This document shows, one piece after another, positions 39,118-51,100 of a stretch of DNA of 64,000 bases. Numbering within the stretch: the stretch's first letter is position 1; each line of letters begins with the position of its first letter. The notes below the pieces were generated by a model that had not been told where the DNA came from, searched no databases, and saw only the letters and a program-made list of their open reading frames with translations. The DNA is from Smittia aterrima (lineage: Eukaryota > Arthropoda > Insecta > Diptera > Chironomidae): contig CP093829.1 in the NCBI GenBank assembly GCA_033063855.1, positions 11,666,243-11,730,242 on the forward strand, read 5' to 3'. The position numbers were made by a program, and so were the translations under genes.

Positions 39118-42100
39118 ATGAAAGTGATTTTAGCGCTCTTATTGAGTGCTGCGCTGTCAAGTGTATCATCTCAAGGATTTTCTCCGTACCGACAAGTGAG
39201 TAGAACCAATTGTTCATTGGTGGTGGGCGAGACTTCAAAGAATTCCGAAAGCTCATGAAAGATCTTTTTTATCTGAGAAGATTCAAAAGAAAAAAAGTTA
39301 AGTCGACATCGTGAAATTATGTGCAACGTGCCAAAAATCAATTTCTGTTCGACCTGAATTTGTGAAAGGTTAAAGCATTTTTTTGTCGAATTTCCTTTAA
39401 TTTATTTTCTGTGCCACAAAAAATAAATCTTTGAAATGTCACAAAAGTTTTGAAAGAAACTTAAAATCATCGCGAAAATTTCCAGGAAATGAAAAGCGAT
39501 GTGCATCATGCGCAAAGTCGGCCATAAACTTGAAAAAATAATTTACATGAACACAAAAAAATTAAACAAATTTTGGAATTAATTGCGTGGCTGCCTTAAG
39601 CAAACAAGTTTAGGGAGAAAATAAATTGCAATTAGCGACACTAACAACCGTGAAGAGTCCGAGTAAACCAACTGAAACTAGTCAGCTCTAAGCCACTGAG
39701 ATAGTTCAAGTTTCTGCCATGACGACAAAGAGAAATAACTCAAGATGAATAAATGCGAGTACATTAGAAGTGAAAGATGTGGCAGACCACGAGAAGTTTT
39801 CTTCTTCCACTCGACAGAGCATTCCATGTATTAGGATTTGAAGGCAGATAATTGATGATCCGCATTGAGAATTTGCATTGAAATTGCGATTTCAGCTCGA
39901 AAAGGACATTCATCGCGGTGGGAAAGAAAAAATCTTTCATCAGGCAAAACTTAAATTAGAGAAAGAAAAGAAATTTCTCTTTCGATATCGCAGAGAAGAC
40001 GACTCGCCCGACTCGGATGCCTGTTGGGTTTATTTTTCATATCGTCGAATGAAAAGAAACAACAAGGCGAACAGTCAGTAAAGATCGTCGCAAGAGAAAC
40101 AGAAGAAAAGTGTCTTCAGTTGTTAGTAATGCAAGCTTCAGATCTTTTGCTATTTTCATTTGCGGTACTCTAAAGACACCAAACGAACGCTCATCTCTCT
40201 TGTGTGTTATTCACTTTCTTTCAGCAAACAAAATTGTCGTTTGAAGAAGATAAAAAAAAAAGCTGAAAGTGAAGATGAAGAGAGAGAAAAAAATTGCATA
40301 TGTTAATTTAATTTCTTCTTCTCGAAAATGTTTGATTATAAACAACAGAAATCCACAATCGAGTCGATTCTGTTTTCGGTGACCTACTCGAAGGTATTTT
40401 ACATTTCAAAGCGATAATAGGAGAATGCAATAAAGCGCAGTGAGCTTAGAAGAACTTCAATTTCCAAGAGGATTCGCTTTGGCCTTGGCTGGGAAGACGA
40501 AAGTCGGGTCACGAGAAGAAAACTTGTTTGTTTTCTCTGAAGTTGCTTTGTGGATTCAGAAGCATTGCTGTTGAGTCTGTTTCTCTTCTCGTACGCCGAA
40601 TGATCAATCACGACGTCAAGCCAATAAAAAGAATCTTTCAATTATGTAGACGATCATCGCGTTATTACCGATCAAAGCTTTCTCATTCATCTGAATCTTT
40701 TTAAATTCATCACAAGGTGCACGTAGCAAAAAGAAGAATTGAAATGATGAATTGAGTTGAATCTCAAGTCGCAACAAAAGTGTAACTTTTCATTATTCAA
40801 CATATGCGTCAATTATCCAATTCATGTGCATGACGTTACGACGAACGAGACAAACGTGAGACGTGAACGGAGGAAATTTGCGATCGTCATTAAAATTAAT
40901 TTTCAACTTATTTTTTGTACATTTCTGCATTTGCTCAATGTCCACTCACATTTCACAAATGTAATTACCGACGATAGTGAATCTTCTCGGTTTGATGTTG
41001 AGTCACAGATGTCTTTGAACTCAGACGTGTAATTAGAAAAGACATTTGGATGAGCAATGAAGTCACTTGAAGGCTTTTAAAATTAAATTGCTGCGAAGGA
41101 AATCACTTGAACTTCTCGTCTAGACTCAAAGATATTTTTGCAATATCAATTTTGACAAATCTCCTGTCGACTTCGCAATGTAGCTTGAAAGCTTCGACGC
41201 GAATCTAATTAACCTTTCTCGCAATCTCAGCTTCTATATCCCGACATGAACTTTATCAGATGCGAAACTTTTTCTTTAGTCGAAACAAGTTGGAGCCGCG
41301 GCGACTGGCAATAAAAAAAACTCCGAGACTCGGTATGTTAATGAGTAAGTCACCTGTTGACTACTAATGTGGGTTAAGTATCGCATTTCTTCAACGCGAC
41401 TTCTTCTCTTCACTTTTCTCCGTTTTGAGATGAAAAATTCAAATTTCGGCCGCGATAATTTTTTCGACTGATGATCGCTTTCGGAGCTACGAACGGAAAG
41501 AAATGTGAAAGAGACAGTGTCGGTATTTGCATAACAATAAAATTCCTTTCCGAGTGATTTTGTGATGACTAAGACGACAAAACCAAAATTGTTTGGTTTT
41601 TCACTTCGATTGCGTTTGAAATGAACCGTCGGTCGATCAATCGATCAACAAAAGAATGAGAAACCACAAAAATTTCAATTACTAAATGAAAAACTTTTCC
41701 TTTCATCCGAGCGACTTCGCCGGCAGTTGGCAATCGCGGATTAATTTAATTACTGGCTCCTAGACACACGAACAAAGCTCAGTCTTTAACCTCATGCTTG
41801 AACCTTCTCTAAACTGTTCCGTTGAGACCTTAATTGTGCAAACATCACAGCGACATCCGCGTCGAGAGAGAAAAGAGTTCGAACGGACCTGTTCGTTCAC
41901 ATTTCTCCTGCTCGTTCGATTTCGCGGTTGCGGAAATTAATTGAAATCTTTTGTTCGAAAGAGAATTTTTATTTGGTCGGCGGAGGTATCGTTGACGCAG
42001 TGGGCGCAATTAGTTAATGGAAATCGAAAACGAAATCATAAAACACGCCACGATTGAAATCATTTTTTTCTCACACAAAACGAACGTCCATCAAATCCGC

Positions 42101-45100
42101 CGATTCACCTCTCGACATTCTCGCTCAATCAAATCGATCTAAGGTTGAAGGTGACAGGTGAATGGCGGCTGGTTCAACGATCCTTCCCATAAAAAAACAA
42201 CAACTATCGATAGACATCTCCCCCAAATATGCCAAAATAATCTTCATCCGCATCAAAATGTTTTATCAACATACGATGCTATAACCTAAATACTTTTGTC
42301 GAAAGCATTTCTCTTTCTTTTTTTTCGTCGTGAATGATAATAAATTATTTAGTGAGTGGAAGTGTACGGCCGGTGTGTGTTGCTGGCTCAACGAGAAGAA
42401 GAAGCCGTCAACCGAAGATGAAACGCAAAACGAAACGAAAGAAACTTCATTCTCCCCGCTGATATCGAACTCCGTTGACGTTATGAAACTGGAGAGGTTT
42501 TCGCTTTTTCTTCGTTTCGAATTTTCCATGTCAAATCTTCCGTCCCATCGATTGTCTTAATGACCAAGAAAGAAGGAGAGAAACTTCAGTTGGGCTTCGC
42601 ATATGTGTGACGCTTTATGGCACATCGATGAAAAGGGAAACTTTTTTTCGACTCGCCGCGCATTGCAATGTGCAATAAAAAAACGAAATTTTTGAGCCTC
42701 GAAGAAAATACCTTTGATTAAATTACGAGCTGCGTGTATCGGCTTTCATCTGATGAGTTCGTCGAATCGACTGCTTGGTGAGCTTGAAGTTTCTCGTCGA
42801 TCATTACAATTCACTTCAACGATACCTTGCAATTGAACAAAGGAAGAAAACTTCAGATTGGACCGCATGCCATGAATGAGAACTCTAACATCAAAGCGTG
42901 AATTTGGACAAGTGAAAACTCCGTGTTGAGAATTGAAAAAGTCTTTATATTACTGGGGAGAGTCGTGAATTGAAAAATCTCCGGTCGTGCCTCTTTCATG
43001 TCCGATGCTTTATGATTAAGGAAAACATTGGATCATGTGTCTCGATCTTTTATGATTATTTTCTATTCCGAGAAATGATAGCAACAAAGTGATTCAGAGC
43101 GAAGCTGCAACATAAGTTTCGTGCAAGCTAATTCTCGAAATCTCTTTCACTTCTAATGGAAGTGAATTTCTTCATCAATCGAACACTTAAAATTTCTATT
43201 TTCCGCACAATTATTCAATCAATTCGACTTTTCATCAGCTTTCGATCGGTTTGCTGGAAACTTTTGCGTGCTATGCAAATGCTTAAAGTTCAAAAAACAT
43301 TTTTGATGTTTGTTTATGGGCAGAAAAGATTCAAGAGTCGCGATAATAATCTTGCCAATGTTTGGATTAACGGGCAGAGAGAGAGAGAGAGAGAGAGGAA
43401 AGGTTAATTAATGCCAAAAGAGTTAATTTCGTTTTCATTTCCTCCCCGTAATTTATAATTTATGCTTTGATTCTTCTCACAATCTCACTAATTAAAATCA
43501 AAATGTTTGTTCAACAATCTCGCTCCAATAAGCCGAGGCCATGAGGTTCACAACTTTATTAAGACGTCGGATTCAATAATGCATTCATCTTCATATCAAG
43601 TTATGATCAATCGGGGCAAGATTTAATTAAGATTCAGTTGAAGAAATTTCGCTTATGAAGTCTTCGTTGAGATTACGCAAAGAGAAAAGGTTAACAATTC
43701 GCAACCAAAACACGAACAAGAATCTTTCAAGTTTAACTTTTCGCAGAAGTCAGTTTCTCACCTTCTTGCATAATTGATCTCGAACATCTCTCGTTACTTC
43801 ATCTACTTTGAAGAACATCATTGTTTTTAATTATCCGCTGTTAGACGTTCGCGCTGCTGTGAATAATTCGTGTGTGGCCTGAGACTCAGCAGATGAAAAA
43901 AAATAGAAACTTGAAGAGGAGACTTCGCAGGCAATTAAGCTCAAATCGATGAATGGAAGAGTTTTGAATGTTTCATCACTCATTACATGATTTTCCCTTC
44001 ACCACTAAGACAGGTTACATCACGATCGGTTCTCAGAAGAAGAAGTTTTATTGATGCTACATTTGATTGCTCAAGTAGGCGATTACACTGCGGTGAAGAC
44101 TTTTACTGTCCATAAATATCTTTCAAAGTTTCGTAACAAGTGTTGAAGATTCCCACGATGGTTGATGAGATCGAAGTGTGTTCGCTGCTTGTTGACACTT
44201 TTAAACTTTCTTAAGTGACCGATGACTACCTTTTCGCCAACTTTCAATTAAAAATTCAAATTTTTTGTCTTTCAAAATTTAGTTTTAATCGATTTGAAAG
44301 CGCTTCCGCATAGTTCAATGTAGCTCAAAAAGTCTCATCATTATGCAACAATTATGCGCATTAGTCATTTTTCTTTGTCGACCGACAGTGAAAAACGTAG
44401 ACAGATCTTTTATGAAAGTGAAAATCTTCGAGTGACCTGTACAATGGGCACGCCACGAATTTACTTTTCGATAGCGAATGCGCATCGAGAGAAAGACGCG
44501 AGGAGAGAAATGACCTGACAGGAAAGGCACGGCACATTCCAACTTCACGGAGTGAAAAATCTTTTGTTCAGTAATCACATTTTCTACTAAATCGAAGCAA
44601 TATCGAAGCGGAAAAATGTAATTTTGCGCTGAGCGCTTAAAGTCCACTTGAAGACTTCAAGTCTTGATGGATGTCAAAAAGTGGCGATTAACAGAATCGT
44701 TTCGACTCGCAATCGAAATGAAAATCTTTTTCTCGCAATATACGCGAGTCAAAATAAGCGAAACATAAGAAGAAATTGAATTGCGCTTATTTCCGATTTT
44801 GCACGCATTGAAGTCTTTTGTTGCTCGATCAATAATTCCAAGATTTCCATTTCGTCGATCTGCTCTCCGAACGATTTGATGAAAGAACTCATGAAGTCAA
44901 GTCCATTGTTTAAGGTTGAAATATCGAAAGCTCATGTTGCCTCGTGCAAAATTGGTAATTTCATTAAGTTCTTCGTTTTCACTTTCCGTTGACCCAGAAA
45001 GTTTTAAAGTGAAACGTTCTCCACCCACAAATGACTCGCCTTGAGGAAATTCACCTGAAACGAGCGAATAATTCTCGCAAATTACCAAACTTGCGCTCGT

Positions 45101-48100
45101 AAGTCGACAAGAAACGAATTTATTTTCGACAGGGCAAAGTGAGTTTCAACAGAAATTTAATTCCGCTTTCGCCAAATGTTCGACGCGATCACTTCGCCAG
45201 CATCTCCCAACGAGACAGAAAGTTCTTTCAGAGTGAACTTTACAGATGAAAGTCGGAAGAAACTATTTTGAATAATTCATAAATCACTAAGCAGATGCAC
45301 ATAATTCGTTTGATGCAAAGGAATGTTCGAGGAATTCCTCATGTTAAAAATCTTCTCTCGAGCGACGCTGTTAAAATGTTTTAAATTTTTAAGTCGCTTG
45401 GAAGCTTTTTTCAAGAAGAAAGCAACCTTGCCGGTGACATTGAGAATCGAATCGCGACTTTTCTTTCTTATTAACAAACTCTCTTCTCGTGTTTGTCGTA
45501 TCAATATTAAATGACTCGAAATAATTCCAATTGGTGTCACGTTGGATTCGCCTTGTTTTCGCCTTGCTCAATTAAATTGCAATTTGCGATAAGGCTCGGC
45601 CATCAGACTTTCATCCGCCGCAGTTGTCATGATTAGTAAAAGTGAGTCGATGACTTTTCTTTCCGTGATGCGATTTTAATTCGGCATGGGAGAATTTATT
45701 TACAATTGCTGCAAGTGCGAGGAATCGACACGAGTCAATCGTTTTCTCTCTCGTGATAAAACACAATTCGCGCATTCCAAATGCAATTTTCCCATGCATG
45801 GCAAGAGTTCATATAAAAATTCTTGTTGAGATCTCAATTTTTAAGACTCACGCAGCGAAGCAAGTGTCGTATGTCAAAATACTTTCGGAGCACTCAGGAA
45901 ATATGTGTCGTCCGGTTTGGAATTAGCGAAAAGTGAATTTAAAGGTTGAATCAAACTCAACGGAACAGAAAATTAAAATATTTTTGGACTTCCAAACTGT
46001 TTTCGTGAAAGTTTCTCTGCTTCTTCTTCGACATCATCTCGCAGCTTGAAGCTATTGAAGCGCAAGGTGTCATCGCGAATTAGCTTTGATGTTGAAGATC
46101 CATTGAGAAAAAGTGAAAGAGAACTATAATGACACTTACTACATTGCCACAAAAGCGTTTTATGCAATCGACAATTGAAAGTCATTAAAACTTTGTTACG
46201 AAACATCGTCGAACATCTCGTTTAATTACCAATCAAAATCTTCATCTCATGTCCACGTTCGCTTCAAAGCAATTAGTAGAAACACGAGCAAAAGACAAAG
46301 CTTACGGAACAGAACATGAATATGAAGAGATGCCCCATCGTGGACTCTTAAGGTGCGTGAGACTGAAATTCACATCAAACGCCAAAAACACATTAAACTT
46401 AATGAGAAAAAAACTGTTTCTTCTTCGAGAAGCGAAAGTTTTTTTTTCTCTCAGGTTTCGTCTTCTAGATATTCATTACGAGTGTTGAGAAGTTGCTGAC
46501 GATCGTGTCGACGATTTAATCGTGAAATCGAGAATCTTGACCCGCACTCGATCGCAGATGAAATTGAAAGTCTCTTGATTGCACAACGTATTTTTTTTTC
46601 GCATCAAAAACTAACTTGGATGAGCTGCAATTAACTAATCGTTGAGAAGGCCGAGTTCGCAAAATTGGTAATAAAAGATTGCGCAATGGCTCATGGTTGA
46701 ATTAGAAACGATTGCGGATGGAATCGAAGAAATTTCCAATTGGCTATGTCACCATTTTTGGACCCGATTGAGATGATATCAGAACTTTCTCTTCAACACA
46801 AACGAAAACGCACGAACCAAACGCCCACCGATGAATTTCGGTGAATTTCTGAAGTTGATGATGACAATTTGGCTACTCGATTAAGTTCGTTACGTTAATA
46901 AAGCTTATCATTAAGTTGATTTGCTTTAAAATTTATTGGAGCTTCAATCGATTGCTCGAGGAGATGAAATAAAAGAATTAATGAAGCGTTTATCTTCCAC
47001 GCTCATCACTTTTTTTTGGCGAGAAACGATTTTTTATTGCTCGCTTTGCAATTACAGCTCGCAGCTGCTGACAAGCCTGATTGTCTACCTAAATCATCTT
47101 TGCATGATTGCGTTAAGCGATTGAGGAGTTAGTAAAACAAATTCAGTGAGTGATTTTCGTAGTCACGATGTCTAGGAAATTTTAGGTAATCGAAGCGCGA
47201 TTAGTTGAGTGGTGAACAGCTTTGGGATGTTAAATCATTTTGCTTTCGATTGTTGATGATTCTTTCAGAAGGTTGCAAGTTGTGTTTGCGTTCCAAATCA
47301 GCCACTTTCAAATCAATCAAGAGAGCTAGACAAACCGCAAACAAAGGTGGAAAAATGTTGATGAGTCTGAAATGGAAAACTCGTCAACGCTCTCAACCAA
47401 CCGCAGATTTCTCACAGCAATTCACTTTATGGTCAGAGGTCTTTTTGAGGTATTTTATGTTTGACTAGTTTGACCCGGGCGGCTTTGCCGCCCGTCGAGT
47501 CGAATTTCTTCGAGTTTTCCCGACTTTTACCGAAGTTTTCCCGACTTTACCCGACTTTTCCCGAAATTTTCCCGACTTTCCCGAAATTTTTTAGACTTTT
47601 CCCGAGTTTTTTCGAAGTTTTCCCGACTTTTCCGAAGTTTTCCCGAAGTTTTCCCGACTTTTACCCAAGTTTTTCCAAAGTTTTCCCGAATTTTTCAGAA
47701 GTTTTCCCGACTTTTCCGAAGTTTTCCCGAAGTTTACCCGACTTTTCCCGAAATTTTCCCGACTTTTCCCGAGTTTTTTCGAAGTTTTCCCGAAATTTTT
47801 CCGAAGTTTTACCGACTTTTCCGAAGTTTTCCCGACTTTTCCCGAAGTTTTTCTGAAGTTTTCCCGAAATTTTCCCGAGTTTTCCGAAGTTTCCCCGAGT
47901 TTTCCAAAGTTTTCCGAAGTTTTTGGTTCATGCACAACGACGCTTAGTTCATTTTTTCGCCGCCAGTTGCGCTAAAGTCGAGCGTCACGCCACAGACAGA
48001 AGGAAAGAAGGACAGAATTTCACATCAAGCCAATTCTTATTATTATTTATTGGTTGCCGCGAGACTCATTTCTCTGTTTCGCTTTGATTTATGATCAGAG

Positions 48101-51100
48101 TAGTAAAGCAGATCACAGTGTAATTAAATTTCGTTGAAGTGCTCGCGAGGAATGTTACGAGAAGATTAGAAATGTCAATAAAAAACGAGCCCTGAAGTGA
48201 TAAAGCAACTAATGACATTCGAACGAATTGACACTTTCACTGATCTCTCCTTGATCCAAGCTCATCAGTCAGTTAATTATCATCAGTGGCAAATCAAAAA
48301 TCCGAGTTAGCCGCTCCCAAACTTTTTCTCATCTTGTGGATAGAGTCATCAATGAAATTAGAAGCGAAGGTATAGCGTGAAATCTGCGAGTTAATCACAT
48401 TAACCTTAACCATAATCGCGGTGCGAAAGTTTCAAGACATGAACCTCCCAACTCCAAATAGAAGCAAATGATTAATTTTCGTTACATGGGAAATTTCTTC
48501 GCCCTTGTCCAAAACGGAATATTTTGTTTCGTTTGCCGCTGCCCGGCCTTCGGATCAAGCAGCGGTAAGCGTCTTTATTTAGTCAAATCAAGTCAACGCG
48601 GAAGTCAAGAATGAAAGCTTTTCCCACAAATATCTGTTGTTAGACTAACCGGCGAAGCCCGTTGCTCCGAAGCTTCCCTGAGCGCTGATGCCGAAACCAT
48701 TTTGAGTGTAATTATTGTTGTTTTGATTGTAATTATTACTTTGATCTCTGCCTCGATTCTCATTGTAGTTGTTGAAAGTCTCAAATTGAACGTTCATTTG
48801 GACTTCAAAATCACCGCAAGAATTTTCCCTTTCGACGATAGCAAATGATCCAGTGAAACGTCGACTTCTCTTTTTTCTAGATTGCTAATGAGACACTCAA
48901 AATTAAGCAATGAAAATTATTTTCTTTCACCTTACGTAATAGTTCATGTTGGATGAGAAGATCGTACGCAATGAGGCGCCAGCCAAACGCAATTCCTGCT
49001 CGGACAAAATCAAGTTTCTCGCATTTTGATTGTTGTCGTTTAAAGCGATGCAGCAGCTTAAAAGGAATGAAAGCAGACCGAGCTGTCTCCAAGCTATTCT
49101 CATGACGATTGCGCAAAACTCTTCTTCAAACTGAAGCTAAACATTCATTGACTTTGACATTTATTACAAAAGCTTCGAAGCTTATTGCCTTTGACCGTTG
49201 TTTTCACTTTCGGTGTTCCCCAACGCGCTTAATGTCACCTCGATTCCAATCTTGGACTTTCCCCTTCATTATCTACTTCCGAAGTTACAAATGAGTCCAA
49301 AAACCACAAACCAATGTAAATGATCTCGTTTCAGTCATCCATTTATTCAAATTAAGCTTCGAGTGTGAGCCATTTGCGAATGAACTGAATGTCAAGACAT
49401 GAAATATTGTTGAAAGCTTCAATGAAATCGTTAAACTGAATGAGATCAGCTCGCAACTAACAATTAAATGTTATTAGTAATCAACTTAATTCTAATGCTT
49501 CGTTAATTGTCTTAAGTTGAAGTTTAGTTTGATTTAACATCTTCACGTTTTCTCTTTTCTCACTTCTCTCTTCCAAAGAATTCAACGAAATCAATTAGAG
49601 CTCAGACTGAAATCAATTCGATCGTGAAAACAAATTTCATTACACGCTTCGGATGAAAGCGAAATTGATTTTAGTCATTCTCGATTTAATCTGATAAGCC
49701 GTTTAATTGATGACCATGCGTCGATAAGCTCGCCGATCCGTTCCGCTCGAGCAATGCAAAACTTAAATATTTTGATCGTGAAGCCCGGATTACTAGAAGA
49801 TTTTCACAGGTCATTAGCATTGCTTGTTGAAACTTGAGTCGTGTCCATGTCGATTTGATTAATTGGAGCATTGATTGTTAAGAAACACATTCGATGAAAG
49901 TTACGATGAAGTTGCGTTTTTGGCGATTGAGACAGTCTAAATATCTAGTTGAGAAATATCTCGTGCGATCTTTCATACAATGTTGTGATTTGTCTTGTTA
50001 ATTGCTCTGCAGACATCATCAGCGTCAATTACGTTCGTGCAGCTCGTGAAACAGAACTCAATTGACGGTTCGCTGAAGACTGAGAAACGAGTCCATTAAA
50101 CGCAACTTAATAAATTTAATGCTTCATTTTCTTCGTTTCATGATTTTATGTTTTCATTACTGTGGAGCAATGCAATCGGTGCAGCATAAATAGTGAACGA
50201 GTTTATCAGAATGTGAAGAATGCATGAAGACGATGTTAATTGATTAAGTCACTTTGCCACATTGCAGTGAAATTAATTAACATAAATCACACTTCGTATG
50301 CTAAGGAAAAACGACTTCGAGGAAAGCAATTAGTCAACATTGATCGGCGAGGAACTTAATCAAGTCTTTCTGGTATTTCTCAATGCGAACTTTCGTTATC
50401 GTTTTCAATCGAGGTGCGGCGGATTGTCCAACGACGCTTAATAAATTTCAGAGCTCATAACGGAAACAAACTCTGCGCAATTTCAATTTCTTTAAAGTTC
50501 ACGTTCATTACAAGAATTCTTTTGCGATGTGGAAAGTGAAAGGTAAACGAGGTTTTGTTTATCTCGTCGACTATTTTCATTGCCAAGCCGTTTGAATTGA
50601 AGAAATGTAAGAAATTTCTTCGCCCGTTTATCATCGATCTTGTAGCTTGATTGTGAACTTAATGGCGAGAGTAAGAGAGAGAAGACAAAACTTGTCAATT
50701 GTTGCTGCAACCTTCGCGAAAACTTGTGAAGTTGATCGTGAAAATCGTCAGCCCGCAGCGACATGATTTTCAATTACACAGAAAATCGTGCGGGATTTTA
50801 TGAGTCGCGATCATTTTAGCTTAGACTCGTTGTTCGTGTAAGTCAAGCAGTTCAAACTCGCTTCGGTTCCGACACAAGGAAGTTCAAGTCTAAAATTAAT
50901 TTTTATTATGATTCATGCAGCTCTTGTTGCAAGTTGCACAACTTCGGCGAACAATTCTGAATTTTAATCTTTCCCACTTCCTCTTAATTGCCTTTCAACT
51001 TAAGCGCAGACAGCGATGAAGCTCTTAACCAGATGAGCTACGAATATTTAGTTTTACATAACCGTCGACTGATTTTTCTCAGACAATTAATTTCCGATTT

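Larger units (their letters stand above)
47465..48016 (-). mobile_element. Helitron-like non-autonomous element with internal minisatellite
   Basis: Read on the minus strand, the right end shows a hairpin with an 8-bp GC-rich stem and 3-nt loop (47476-47494), then 7 nt, then CTAG (47468-47465), followed by host T. This matches the Helitron 3' end rule of hairpin, CTRR, then T. The interior is a minisatellite (47503-47925), and a unique block of about 90 bp follows (47926-48016). The left end is less sure: a TCTGTCC start at 48016 is preceded by T, not the expected A. There is no Rep/helicase coding, so any such element is non-autonomous. It could instead be a Helentron-type derivative or a plain minisatellite. 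Confidence 0.5.

Noticed and set aside
39878..40081. Possible extra FAS1-gene exon after a TTTCAG at about 39893
   Set aside because: The Lys/Arg-rich frame ends in a stop with no donor before it, and the direct exon 1 to 52690 join already keeps frame.
47461..47856. 131-codon plus-strand frame of Phe/Pro/Ser repeats and its 114-codon minus-strand partner
   Set aside because: Both frames arise from the TTTTCCCGA minisatellite; no start context, splice partner or non-repeat sequence supports a protein.
48877..49116. 79-codon minus-strand frame overlapping exon 1 of the nested gene
   Set aside because: It is in another frame, runs through the intron and lacks a signal peptide. The frame starting at 49103 gives a signal peptide and continues in frame into exon 2.
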